From Laceyella putida (GTDB taxonomy: Bacteria; Bacillota; Bacilli; Thermoactinomycetales; Thermoactinomycetaceae), in assembly GCF_042665195.1 (NCBI RefSeq), contig NZ_JBHTBW010000087.1, positions 1-64,000 of the forward strand: a stretch of DNA of 64,000 nucleotides, given 5' to 3'. The position numbers and the translations under genes are program-made. A model generated the notes under the pieces. That model saw only the letters and a program-made list of their open reading frames with translations. It searched no databases and was not told the origin of the DNA. Below are positions 24,754-32,266 of this stretch, one piece after another (within the stretch, counting starts at the first letter, position 1; each line of letters begins with the position of its first letter).

Positions 24754-25131
24754 TTACCCTCCGAAAATATCGTTAATCAGTTGAAGCGCGCTCGTAAGCA
24801 ATGCACCCGCACCAAAAAACGAATTATACCGGTTAGCTACCTCTAAAGCTTTCTGCACCCGACTTTTTTCTGGTTGTGACGAGTTCAGCGAACGTTGAGC
24901 ATCCAAGAGAAGTGGTACCAACTCATCACGGGCTGCTGCCGGAAATGTGTCACTCTCAGCCACATTCTTGATCTCTTGTAAGATAACAATGAGTTCCGTT
25001 TTCTTCTTAGTTTGCGGATCAGGCTGGATATGGATGTTCTTACCTTGGCTGATCTGGCCATAATTGTCTCGACCAACAGACACGTTTTGATTAAAGGTAT
25101 CTTTTTCATTTTTATCTGTCATAACATTCAC
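24754..25131 (-). CDS. Cytoplasmic GRDN-motif protein, second partner
   Basis: 125 residues. NVSVGRDNYGQISQGKNI at ~16-33 parallels the partner gene, suggesting a short beta-hairpin or helix-type adaptor. A helical middle section (LIVILQEIKNVAESDTFPAAARDEL) is followed by a hydrophobic C terminus (GAGALLTSALQLINDIFGG) that could insert in or bind a membrane. It lies five bases before the partner, in one operon. A possible effector or adaptor of a defence system; not provable here. Confidence 0.7.
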   Translation of the reverse strand: MNVMTDKNEKDTFNQNVSVGRDNYGQISQGKNIHIQPDPQTKKKTELIVILQEIKNVAESDTFPAAARDELVPLLLDAQRSLNSSQPEKSRVQKALEVANRYNSFFGAGALLTSALQLINDIFGG

Positions 25132-25242
25132 TCTTTCCTAATTTATGTCACCATCATTATACTACGGAGAAATATGAATAAGTAGCATTTATTTTGATTT
25201 TTTAAAAAATAAATCCCTATGACGTACGAAAAAAACAGAAAA

Positions 25243-25320
25243 TCAGTTAACACCATTAATGGTCCCATTTCCAGAAGTAGAAGCTATCACCACGCCGTTA
25301 TGAGGTCTGTTTTTTTTCAT
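25243..25320 (-). CDS. Possible 25-residue peptide
   Basis: Frame starting MKKNRPHN and ending NGTINGVN. The composition is peptide-like, but there is no ribosome site before the ATG, so translation is doubtful. Confidence 0.25.
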   Translation of the reverse strand: MKKNRPHNGVVIASTSGNGTINGVN

Positions 25321-25444
25321 TTATTGGATTAACGTGTAGGTAGTCGGTTAAATTGTGTCTAAAATATGTCTAAACGTGTATTTTTCCCGGATTGATACCG
25401 TGACCCCGAGAAGAATTCAACGCATCGAAATGAGAAAGTTTCCA

Positions 25445-25485
25445 TTAAAAAAAGACCTGGATTAACCCAAGTCTTTCTCTTTTTG
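25445..25485. terminator. Hairpin with T-runs on both sides
   Basis: AAAGACCTGG/CCCAAGTCTTT stem, T-rich on both strands. It lies in an otherwise gene-poor stretch. Confidence 0.65.
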
Positions 25486-25492
25486 GCTGGAC

Positions 25493-25521
25493 TTGCTCGA
25501 CAGGAGTCGTCTCAATATAAT
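25493..25521 (+). promoter_or_regulatory. Plus-strand promoter for a candidate small RNA
   Basis: TTGCTC, 17-base spacer, TATAAT at 25516-25521. Confidence 0.5.
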
Positions 25522-25527
25522 AAAGAA

Positions 25528-25590
25528 GAGATCCCGATTGATCTCTCCTTTAGGAAATGATTTATGCTCCCGTAAGGTGGGAGCTTTTTT
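25528..25590 (+). ncRNA. Candidate ~60-nt small RNA
   Basis: Between the promoter above and a strong terminator (GCTCCC-7-GGGAGC plus six T, 25566-25590) there is a second stem AGAGATC/GATCTCT. No frame is present. The RNA would run into the 3' end of the 25589-25783 gene on the other strand. Confidence 0.4.
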
Positions 25591-25783
25591 ATTTTCCCTT
25601 AGAAAATCGTGCATTCAATTCCTTCCGCCTTTCCTCCACCCGCTTGTGCACGGGAGCCATCCGTTCCTCTTCAAGCTTCCGATAATACTCCCTATGTTCC
25701 GCATGTTCCTCACAGACGTATTCCTCGTTCCAAAGGGGAGCGAGACAGATGCGGCAAATCGCGTAGGATTCGGGTCGGCTCAT
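25589..25783 (-). CDS. Small zinc-binding-like protein
   Basis: 64 residues: CRICLAPLWNEEYVCEEHAEH gives CxxC and CxxH near the N terminus, a likely zinc knuckle, followed by a charged helix. Its start overlaps the end of the upstream HTH gene (ATGA type), so they are co-translated. Probably a regulatory or adaptor protein; family unknown. Confidence 0.65.
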   Translation of the reverse strand: MSRPESYAICRICLAPLWNEEYVCEEHAEHREYYRKLEEERMAPVHKRVEERRKELNARFSKGK

Positions 25784-26142
25784 GACTTTTCCTTCTCCAT
25801 TTTTTTCGCCAAGCGATAGGTGGCTTTCCGTCTTTCGGCTTCGGCCTCTTCTTCGGCCAGTCTCTTGGCGATTTCCTCTCTTTGCTTCTCCAACTCTTCT
25901 TCCGTTTCTTCAAGGGTATATAGTTCATCCACGGAAACTTCGAGGATTTTAGCCATTTTATAAAGGGTATCAATCCGGGGATATGCAGACTGACTGGTCC
26001 ACATGGAAACTTGTTGTTTCACGACCCCCAAGGCAATGGCGAGATTGGATTTGTTCGGCTTCACCTTTTTGTCACCCAATTGGATCATGAAGCCTTCGTG
26101 CTTTTTCTTAGCTAGGATTAAGTCGAGGTTGCAGATCAGCAT
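25780..26142 (-). CDS. XRE-type HTH regulator with charged C-terminal helix
   Basis: 120 residues from MLICNLDL, chosen because AAAGGATG lies seven bases upstream. HTH at ~25-60 (NKSNLAIALGVVKQQVSMWTSQSAYP) followed by the usual LYKMAKILEVSVDELYTLEE. The rest is a highly charged helix (EELEKQREEIAKRLAEEEAEAERRK). It is divergent from the ArpU-like gene with a promoter of its own, an arrangement typical of phage switches. Confidence 0.85.
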   Translation of the reverse strand: MLICNLDLILAKKKHEGFMIQLGDKKVKPNKSNLAIALGVVKQQVSMWTSQSAYPRIDTLYKMAKILEVSVDELYTLEETEEELEKQREEIAKRLAEEEAEAERRKATYRLAKKMEKEKS

Positions 26143-26179
26143 ATTTTTCATCCTTTCTTGTTTCAAGTGTCCATCGATT

Positions 26180-26208
26180 ATTATAGCAGATCATAACGTA
26201 AATGTAAA
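26180..26208 (-). promoter_or_regulatory. Promoter of the HTH gene at 26142
   Basis: TTTACA-N17-TATAAT on the minus strand, same type as the early promoters further right. Confidence 0.7.
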
Positions 26209-26267
26209 ACAAAAAACGAATAAAGAAGTCTATTATTTAACAAATGGGCAAACCCTTTGTTTTATTT

Positions 26268-26296
26268 TTAACAATCGGACAAAAAAATGATATAAT
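26268..26296 (+). promoter_or_regulatory. Promoter of the ArpU-like gene
   Basis: TTAACA-N17-TATAAT. Transcription would start near 26303, after the earlier in-frame ATG, which rules out the longest reading of the gene. Confidence 0.7.
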
Positions 26297-26348
26297 GATT
26301 ACCATGATGACAAAAATGGATCTCGTTCTGACATCTAGGGAGGGCAAA

Positions 26349-26804
26349 ATGGATTGGAAAGAAACCATGAGGAGCGTTGTGAAGGAAACGGAATTAGCCT
26401 TATATCAGTATCCGATCTGGAAGATGTCCATTGAGAATCAAAAGGAATGGGAAACCATTCTTCCATCCATTACGCCACAATATAAAGAAAAGACAAGCCT
26501 TGCCTATAGTGAGTACCAGTCCTCGACAGAGCGTTGTGTCATTGAAAAGAACATGAAGGAAATCAAGACCCACCAGATTGAAAATTCCCTTTCTCTGCTT
26601 ACCGAATGGGAACGAAATTACATTGAAGAAAAATACTTTAATCCCCGACATCCCTCTGATTACGAAGTGTGTGAGGAGATTGGAATATCCCGGGCAACGG
26701 TCACTCGATTAAAGGTGCCGGCTCTTTTAAAAGTAGCAGCCGCCTTAAATATTCCGTATGCAGAAGAGTGTCTGACTCAGTATTATATGAAGAAGATGGC
26801 ATAA
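26349..26804 (+). CDS. ArpU-like / sigma-like late transcription regulator
   Basis: 151 residues. The C-terminal half (LTEWERNYIEEKYFNPRHPSDYEVCEEIGISRATVTRLKVPALLKVA) is the sigma-70 region-4-like HTH of ArpU-family phage regulators, which control late genes in Gram-positive phages. The start follows AGGGAGGGCAAA, and the promoter position excludes upstream ATGs. It likely activates the minus-strand packaging and structural block. Confidence 0.85.
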   Translation: MDWKETMRSVVKETELALYQYPIWKMSIENQKEWETILPSITPQYKEKTSLAYSEYQSSTERCVIEKNMKEIKTHQIENSLSLLTEWERNYIEEKYFNPRHPSDYEVCEEIGISRATVTRLKVPALLKVAAALNIPYAEECLTQYYMKKMA

Positions 26805-26812
26805 GGAGATCA

Positions 26813-27037
26813 ATGATGAGTACAACCATAAGAAATGACATCCAACTTCACTTGTGCCAAGCCATCAACCAGGTGAATCAGATAGGGAAATGTTATGGCA
26901 TACAGGAACAGGAGCTAAGACAGCTTCAGTTCTCCTTATATCGCATTCTAGAGATATTGGATCAACCGAGAATGATGGAACGAGTCACTCAAGTGAAAAA
27001 GGATCAATACCAGTTTTTCATGATGAATTCTGGTTGA
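26813..27037 (+). CDS. Small protein co-transcribed with the ArpU-like regulator
   Basis: About 74 residues from ATGATG after AAGGAG, directly behind the regulator. It is a predicted helical protein (HLCQAINQVNQIGKCYGIQEQELRQLQFSLYRILEILDQPRM) with a C-terminal aromatic tail. No family recognised; possibly a cofactor of the regulator. Confidence 0.6.
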   Translation: MMSTTIRNDIQLHLCQAINQVNQIGKCYGIQEQELRQLQFSLYRILEILDQPRMMERVTQVKKDQYQFFMMNSG

Positions 27038-27054
27038 TAAAAGGAGTCCAATGT

Positions 27055-27516
27055 ATGAAACCACCTAAGCACATTGTGAGTGTGTCAGCCTATATTGAAA
27101 ATCATCAGGGTGAAGTCCTTCTCATCCGAACGCAACAGCGTGACACATGGGAAATCCCTGGCGGACAAGTTGAAGAGGGAGAGCCCCTACATGAGGCCCT
27201 CATTCGAGAGGTAAAAGAAGAAACGGGGGTCCTGATCAAGCCTGTAGGGATCACCGGCATTTATCAAAATCTATCCATCGGGGTGGTGGCCATCGTCTTT
27301 TACGCGGAGGCACTTACAACCGAAATAACGATGCAACCGGAAGAAATCCAAAAGGCAAGATTTGTGAAGCTGGATGAGACAAAAATCGATGAACTCATCC
27401 TTTATCCCACCTTTCGTTCGCGCATCCGTGATGCGATGAAAAAGCAATGGATTCCTTATGAAGCATGGGAGGTGAATCCATTTTGTTTATTACAGAGGTT
27501 GGATCAAAGAACATAA
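27055..27516 (+). CDS. NUDIX hydrolase
   Basis: 153 residues from the ATG preceded by AAAAGGAG. A complete Nudix box spans residues 37-59 (Gly37, Glu43, Arg51-Glu52, Glu55-Glu56, Gly58), preceded by RDTWEIPGG. The enzyme hydrolyses nucleoside diphosphate derivatives; the substrate cannot be told. It shares the transcript of the ArpU-like gene and ends at a terminator. It might clean or alter nucleotide pools in the lysogen. Confidence 0.92.
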   Translation: MKPPKHIVSVSAYIENHQGEVLLIRTQQRDTWEIPGGQVEEGEPLHEALIREVKEETGVLIKPVGITGIYQNLSIGVVAIVFYAEALTTEITMQPEEIQKARFVKLDETKIDELILYPTFRSRIRDAMKKQWIPYEAWEVNPFCLLQRLDQRT

Positions 27517-27549
27517 AAACAGGCTAGGATTTATCCCGCCTGTTTTTCT
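27516..27549 (+). terminator. Terminator after NUDIX gene
   Basis: AAACAGGC/GCCTGTTTTT stem with T-run. An almost identical one is at 28661-28692. Confidence 0.85.
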
Positions 27550-27731
27550 TGTGTAGTACCATTTCATCTTATCTACTTGTTAACCCTATCTTCCTTGGGA
27601 TCAAAAGATATTTTATAATATAAATAATAATAAGAAAAATATAAATAGACATACTAATTATAGTTGGTTATAATAAAATCAGAAATATAAGATTATTGAT
27701 AGAAACTACAACAAAAAGGAGGCTAAGTTAT
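27550..27731. other. AT-rich promoter region of the secreted pair
   Basis: Very AT-rich, no gene. AAAAAGGAGGC before 27732 is a strong ribosome site. Confidence 0.5.
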
Positions 27732-28133
27732 ATGAAACGAAAGTTGGCGTCAATGTTGTTTGCTGCTTTATTTGTCTTTGTTTTTAACAGTGAAACTTAT
27801 GCTTCTGCTGGTGACTTTGTGACCGAAGATGGGAAATGGGACGGTTATGTAGTTACAGATAGTCATTATAGGAATGTTTACGTTTTTGTTAATGACTTAT
27901 ATCGAGTCAACCGTAATAGTGGCGCATCAACATATATGGGAAAAGATGCTTCAGCATTAAGTGTTCGTCTTTGCAGTGAATCCAGTGGTAACTGTACTGC
28001 TCCTAAATCATTTAACTCTAACGCAGAAGCTTATTTTACTGATATGTTACCTGGTGATTATTATGTTGATATTAGTGATAGTTGGCCAAACTATTACTTT
28101 AAAGGCTATCAGGAATCAGATTCATATTCATAA
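27732..28133 (+). CDS. Small secreted protein, first of a tandem pair
   Basis: 133 residues: signal peptide ending near ETYASA, then a ~105-residue mature domain. Shared features with the next gene are TEDGxWDG at the start of the mature part, VRLCxxSSGNCTA in the middle and MxPGxYxxDxxD...KGY at the end. Two conserved Cys in LC..SSGNC may form a disulfide. Likely a beta-sandwich released outside the cell. Function unknown; expression from a prophage suggests host-fitness effects. Confidence 0.75.
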   Translation: MKRKLASMLFAALFVFVFNSETYASAGDFVTEDGKWDGYVVTDSHYRNVYVFVNDLYRVNRNSGASTYMGKDASALSVRLCSESSGNCTAPKSFNSNAEAYFTDMLPGDYYVDISDSWPNYYFKGYQESDSYS

Positions 28134-28188
28134 AAAAGCCTAGCATAAGTTGTAGTAATTTTTCGAAAATATCTGATGAGGTGAAAAA

Positions 28189-28596
28189 ATGAAAAAAAAG
28201 GTATTAAAACTGTATTCTTTCTTGCTGTGTTTAACAGGCGCCTTTGTTTTAAACACTTCTGCTGCTCATGCAGACAGCTACTTTGAAACAGAGGATGGAG
28301 CTTGGGATGGATCAATTACTATTAGTGTTGATTTTTATGATGTAGTTGTGGGTATTCGAGATCTTTCCAGCATCCCAAGTGGATATCGAGTTTCTGGTGA
28401 AGATATAGTAGTTAGACTTTGTAATTCAAGCACAGGAAACTGTACAGCCTACAAAAATGTAACAGCAAATAGTGCTGGGTATTATGATGCAATTTTTACA
28501 TCGATGAAACCAGGAACTTACCGGCTTGATGTAAAAGATACTTTATCTTACTATCGTGTCAAAGGATATAGTTCATTAAACACTTTGGGTGATTAG
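28189..28596 (+). CDS. Small secreted protein, second of a tandem pair
   Basis: 135 residues with a clear signal peptide (LKLYSFLLCLTGAFVLNTSA, cleavage likely after AHA). The mature domain is homologous to its neighbour (ETEDGAWDG, VRLCNSSTGNCTAYKN, MKPGTYRLDVKD, RVKGYSS), so it arose by duplication. The ribosome site GAGGTG is before the ATG. A terminator follows at 28661. Confidence 0.75.
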   Translation: MKKKVLKLYSFLLCLTGAFVLNTSAAHADSYFETEDGAWDGSITISVDFYDVVVGIRDLSSIPSGYRVSGEDIVVRLCNSSTGNCTAYKNVTANSAGYYDAIFTSMKPGTYRLDVKDTLSYYRVKGYSSLNTLGD

Positions 28597-28660
28597 TATT
28601 ATTAAATCCTAGAAAAGTGCACACACTTTATGGTTACAACTGCATCATCTAAATATAAAG

Positions 28661-28692
28661 AAACAGGCTGGTTTTACCCCGCCTGTTTTTCT
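28661..28692. terminator. Bidirectional terminator
   Basis: AAACAGGC-12-GCCTGTTT with T-runs. It separates the secreted pair from the convergent HTH gene and includes that gene's last codons. Confidence 0.85.
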
Positions 28693-29180
28693 TGTTTCGC
28701 CGCAGCCATTTCATCCTGGCCACTTGCATATTCTTCTCGTCCTTTAGCTACCTCTACGATCTGAGGAGCGGCAAACATCAACTCGATATCTAAAGCTTTT
28801 AAAACTTGTTCGATTCGCTCCATACTAGCACCAGAGTATTCATAACGCTCATCACGGGAGACCTGAGAATTGGAGACCCCCATCCGGTTGGCCAACTCAC
28901 TTTGAGTAAGGCCACGCCAAAGACGGAGTTTAATGAGGTGTGTGCCAATCTCTCCTAGCTTACAGGTATAAGGGTCAAATTCCCCGCGCATCACCCGCTC
29001 GTATTCCTCCACCTCTCGTTTGTCGTTGAGATGAAAGTTTTCTGCAAACCCAATCGCAATCTGAATCATCTGTTCCGTAAACCCTTGTTCCTCTAGCTTC
29101 TTTCTTTCTTCTTGAAGCAATTGTTCTTGTTTCTCTACCTTGGCTTTCAACTTTTTATACTCTTGTTCCGTACGAATCAT
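28674..29180 (-). CDS. XRE-type HTH protein, antitoxin-like
   Basis: 168 residues. The N-terminal 60 are a coiled coil (EYKKLKAKVEKQEQLLQEERKKLEEQG). The HTH is at ~85-125 (GTHLIKLRLWRGLTQSELANRMGVSNSQVSRDE), then a small cap. The gene overlaps the upstream nucleotidyltransferase-like gene stop. Toxin first, HTH antitoxin second is a known order for this type, and the HTH protein probably autorepresses via the TGAACA sites upstream. Confidence 0.82.
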   Translation of the reverse strand: MIRTEQEYKKLKAKVEKQEQLLQEERKKLEEQGFTEQMIQIAIGFAENFHLNDKREVEEYERVMRGEFDPYTCKLGEIGTHLIKLRLWRGLTQSELANRMGVSNSQVSRDERYEYSGASMERIEQVLKALDIELMFAAPQIVEVAKGREEYASGQDEMAAAKQEKQAG

Positions 29181-29185
29181 GGCAC

Positions 29186-29767
29186 TCATCCTTTCTTTAG
29201 TAAGATGATTCCCTTTTCGGTTCCGACCCGATCGTAGCGAAAGAACTCATCAAATTTACGAAGCTTGCCACCTGGATACCAGTCACCGGCATAAATCCCC
29301 CAACAATTTGGCATCAGCTCGACCTTCAAACGCTCCCACATCAGGGTTTGGCGAATCCCTTTTTCATCAACAAATTCGCGTTTCCAAATGCTCCAAATGG
29401 GTTCATCAAACTTCTTGTTAAGTTGCTCTGAGAAGATTTCAAAGTAGTCCAAGATCACTTCATGCCGCCTTACCTCATCCTCAATCTCCATTATCTCATC
29501 TGGGATCTGAAAATCATAAAAACAGTCAATATCTCGCGGTCTAGGTTTATCGCTACAAAATGACCCATCTACATAAATATGTTCGACCCCGTAATCCCAA
29601 AGATAAGGAACCAACCTCTCTAATCGATTAACCAAAGTTAGCCGCCATTCTGCATCCCATCCAGCAATCCAAGTTTCACCGTGTACAAGAACAGACTTTT
29701 TTAACTGATCAAAAGTTAACTCGTAAGTACCTGGGTCAAGATAACCGTAATCATTGAATCTAATCAT
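29186..29767 (-). CDS. Nucleotidyltransferase-like protein (DUF6932-type), toxin candidate
   Basis: 193 residues from MIRFNDYGYLDPGTYELT, after GAGGGG. The signature IYVDGSFCSDKPRPRDIDCFYDF has the GS-x(n)-DxD pattern of nucleotidyltransferases of the MNT/AbiEii type, and the N terminus fits DUF6932. Such proteins modify RNA or protein targets and are often toxic unless paired with an HTH antitoxin. Gene order supports a two-gene toxin-antitoxin or abortive-infection unit. An upstream extension is unnecessary. Confidence 0.78.
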   Translation of the reverse strand: MIRFNDYGYLDPGTYELTFDQLKKSVLVHGETWIAGWDAEWRLTLVNRLERLVPYLWDYGVEHIYVDGSFCSDKPRPRDIDCFYDFQIPDEIMEIEDEVRRHEVILDYFEIFSEQLNKKFDEPIWSIWKREFVDEKGIRQTLMWERLKVELMPNCWGIYAGDWYPGGKLRKFDEFFRYDRVGTEKGIILLKKG

Positions 29768-29809
29768 AGTATACCCCTCACAACCTGAGATGAAACCCAA
29801 TTCAACGAA

Positions 29810-29825
29810 TGAACAAATTTGTTCA
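29810..29825. promoter_or_regulatory. Palindromic operator candidate
   Basis: TGAACAAATTTGTTCA, a perfect 16-bp palindrome 43 bases before the toxin-like gene. Half-sites TGAACA recur at about 29846 and 29871. Confidence 0.6.
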
Positions 29826-29946
29826 CATCTTATATGGGTGTGTATGTTCATTTCTTTTATTCGATGCTTTTGTTCACATTTCCTTTGCCTGATTATATAC
29901 AATTAAATAGATCAAATTACTAACACTTTACATAGATAAGCACTAA

Positions 29947-29970
29947 CGATAATATAAGATTATCGATAAT
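29947..29970. promoter_or_regulatory. Dyad over the integrase promoter
   Basis: CGATAAT-5-ATTATCG overlapping a second palindrome ATTATCGATAAT. It lies 33-56 bases before the integrase start and may be its operator. Confidence 0.5.
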
Positions 29971-30002
29971 ACTTTAAACAAATAAGTGAGGGGAGTAAGC
30001 CG

Positions 30003-31076
30003 ATGAGAGATGATCACTCTGTTAACCATCACCTTGTTCCCGATGTAATACATCAAAGCGATAATGCATTAACACAGGAAATGGTTACACTCAATGAAGC
30101 GGCAATGGATTACATTCAACATTCATTGGCAGAAAATACACGCAAATCCTACGAAGCGGATTGGAAACATTTTGAACAGTATTGCAAGAGCAGAAATTTA
30201 AGATCTCTTCCCGCCGAGCCAGAGACCGTTGCAAACTACATATCGGAAATGGCCAGAGGCACAGCAGATGACTCGAGAAAGAAGCGCAAAACCTCTACCA
30301 TCCAACGACGGATCATTACGATTCGCCGCTTTCATGAACTTTGGATCGCCTATCAACGAAATTTAGCCAAAGAGCAAGGAGTGCCCTTTCATGAAATGCT
30401 TAATCCAGCGAACTCGGTTGCGGTTAAAGAAACCTGGAAAGGGATTCAACGCAAAGAAGGGGAACGGGTCACGAAAAAGAGACCGGCTACCGCAGAGGTC
30501 GTAACGGCCATTTGCAAAGATATCCCCAATGACTTACAGGGAATTCGAGATAGAGCCATCTTGACACTTGGCTATGCCGGCGCTTTCCGGCGATCGGAGC
30601 TGTCCGCCTTGGATGTGGAGGATATAGAGGAAGCGAGCAATGGGTTATGGATCACCATCAAGCAATCCAAAACGGACCAGACGAAAAAAGGGGAACGAAT
30701 TTTGATTCAATATGGACAGAGCGCAGAAACCTGTCCCATTCGGAACCTTCAACGTTGGCTAAAAGCGGCGGGAATCCAAAGTGGTCCCATCTTCCGCCGA
30801 ATCGATCCATCTCGTAAAGAAGTCTGGCCACACCGATTAGGCCCTCAATCCATCAAAGATGCTATCAAACGAGTAGCGAAAAAGGCTGGATTTAACGAAG
30901 CAGATTTTGCCGGACATAGCGTCCGCCGGGGATTTATTACCACGACCTATGCCTTGGGGCATGGGGAGCATGACATCATGCAACACACAAGGCATAAATC
31001 GTTGCAAGTGTTCCGAGGCTATATCGATGACCTGAAGAAGTCGAAGAACAATCCAACATCGAATATGGGTATATAG
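30003..31076 (+). CDS. Tyrosine recombinase / integrase
   Basis: 357 residues. SAM-like core-binding domain at ~25-145 (SLAENTRKSYEADWKHFEQYC). The catalytic domain has Arg197 (GAFRRSEL), Lys223 (QSKTDQ), His305-x-x-Arg308 (GHSVRRGF), His331 (TRHKS) and Tyr340 (FRGYID), a complete set. The ribosome site is GAGGGGAG. This could integrate the phage. Its position in the middle of the window, beside a CRISPR remnant, hints that this stretch is a separate insertion or that the phage map is rotated. Confidence 0.92.
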   Translation: MRDDHSVNHHLVPDVIHQSDNALTQEMVTLNEAAMDYIQHSLAENTRKSYEADWKHFEQYCKSRNLRSLPAEPETVANYISEMARGTADDSRKKRKTSTIQRRIITIRRFHELWIAYQRNLAKEQGVPFHEMLNPANSVAVKETWKGIQRKEGERVTKKRPATAEVVTAICKDIPNDLQGIRDRAILTLGYAGAFRRSELSALDVEDIEEASNGLWITIKQSKTDQTKKGERILIQYGQSAETCPIRNLQRWLKAAGIQSGPIFRRIDPSRKEVWPHRLGPQSIKDAIKRVAKKAGFNEADFAGHSVRRGFITTTYALGHGEHDIMQHTRHKSLQVFRGYIDDLKKSKNNPTSNMGI

Positions 31077-31370
31077 AAGGTTTTTTGGGTAAGCAAACCA
31101 AGAACCTTTCTCAAGCCCCTATCCGCCTGAAGCTGGCCGAATTGCCGTCTCTCGCGGATTTAACGGTAGCAAATGCTACAGGACTCGTTGTCGGCAGGCT
31201 CTCAACGGTTCGTTACCTCACCGCCATCGTATACTACTGGTGGAACAGTAGGCTTCATCGCAGTGTGAAGCAGTTATTCAAGCGACTTTCACGTCGCAGA
31301 GGGAGCATCCATCGATTTTGGTATCATCTCCCCAGTAAATGGAATCTATTGTGTCGTGAGTCCTGAAAAC
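31077..31370. other. Stretch after integrase without a trusted gene
   Basis: One frame (31085-31366) is open but its composition is unnatural and it has no ribosome site. Fragments in another frame (around 31280-31405) look protein-like but contain a stop. It may be a decayed gene or hold an attachment site. Confidence 0.4.
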
Positions 31371-31425
31371 AAAAAGCCTGTCAACCTGATCCGTTTTTCA
31401 CTATTGGGAGGTTGACAGGCTTTTT
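31371..31425. terminator. Long inverted repeat at the left edge of the CRISPR array
   Basis: 17-base perfect arms (AAAAAGCCTGTCAACCT) around a 21-base loop. They end one base before the first repeat. Confidence 0.75.
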
Positions 31426-31426
31426 T

Positions 31427-31840
31427 AGTTCCATTCCACTATGGGTGCAATTAAAACGAGAATCATGAAGGATGGTTATTTAGGAGGATATGCTGGTATT
31501 AGTTTCCATTCCACTATGGGTGCAATTAAAACTCCTAATTGAATGAAGACCTATTTTAGCATGTCTTTGCGGTTACGTGAAAGTTTCCATTCCAAAATGG
31601 GTGCAATTAAAACGGAGAACTGCCGGACGGCTATTATGATTCTCACAAAATATACGTTTCCATTCCACTATGGGTGCAATTGAAACCCACATGTCGAATG
31701 TCATTCTGGGCATTTTCCTCTTTGTAACGTGAAAGTTTCCATTCCACTATGGGTGCAATTAAAACGATCCGAACTGAGACCAGTTTTATGGGATTGGCTC
31801 CCCGAGACAGTTTCCATTCCACAATGGGTGCAATTAAAAC
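31427..31840 (-). CRISPR. CRISPR array, six 31-bp repeats, five spacers
   Basis: Repeats at 31427, 31502, 31583, 31656, 31735 and 31810. On the plus strand each begins GTTTCCATTCCAC and ends GGTGCAATTAAAAC. Spacers are 44, 50, 42, 48 and 44 bases. The minus-strand reading ends in GGAAAC, the type I-B-like 3' end, so transcription is probably leftward from the cas2 side. The leftmost repeat is degenerate at its distal end, as expected far from the leader. Repeats 3 and 6 have an internal change and repeat 4 a G near its end. The spacers are longer and more variable than usual for I-B. Confidence 0.88.
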
Positions 31841-31914
31841 CTTGGTTTTTCAAGGGTTTTGGGAGATGCCATTTTTTCCAATCCCCTTAAACACCTTGAT
31901 TTTACTACGTTTCC

Positions 31915-31970
31915 AAAAAGTCTGTCAACCTTCTCTATCTCCAAAAACCCGGGGGGTTGACAGACTTTTT
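31915..31970. terminator. Long inverted repeat between array and cas2
   Basis: 16-base perfect arms (AAAAAGTCTGTCAACC) around a 24-base loop. It shares the TGTCAACC core with the repeat on the other side of the array. Confidence 0.75.
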
Positions 31971-31974
31971 GATA

Positions 31975-32226
31975 TTAAAAGATCGTATCGATATCATATG
32001 AAGAGGGTAAGCCTAAGACTTGCTTTCTCATCAACTTAGATGAAGACATGATAAAAAAGATTACTTGGTCTTCTTGTGGCTGAATCACCTGTTTGAGCTG
32101 GTATTGCAGTTCGTTTAGTTTCTTTTCACTGATCATTCCTTCGAAGGTGGAATTTTGAATATGGAAGAGGTATTTTTCAAAGATCTTCTTTACTTTAGCA
32201 ACTCTCTTAACGTTCACGTCATACAT
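31975..32226 (-). pseudogene. cas2: 5'-truncated cas2
   Basis: 83 residues from MYDVNVKRV, with the Cas2 landmarks YDVNVKRVAKVKKIFEKYL, QNSTFEG and a beta strand VIFFIMSS. Normal Cas2 starts about six residues earlier with a hydrophobic first strand (MYVILVYDV). Here that strand is missing, the upstream frame is unrelated, and no good ribosome site exists. An IS-end-like sequence lies ~40 bases upstream. No cas1 or effector gene is present, so adaptation is probably lost. Orientation matches the array. Confidence 0.82.
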
Positions 32227-32266
32227 GCTGGGGGGACATCCTAGAACCTTTCTCTTTTTTTCTGAC

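Noticed and set aside
31085..31366. Open frame after the integrase
   Set aside because: No ribosome site, odd composition, and overlaps other possible fragments; probably chance.
31427..31840. Ordinary direct-repeat or iteron array instead of CRISPR
   Set aside because: Repeat length, GGAAAC end, unique spacers and the neighbouring cas2 in the right orientation favour CRISPR.
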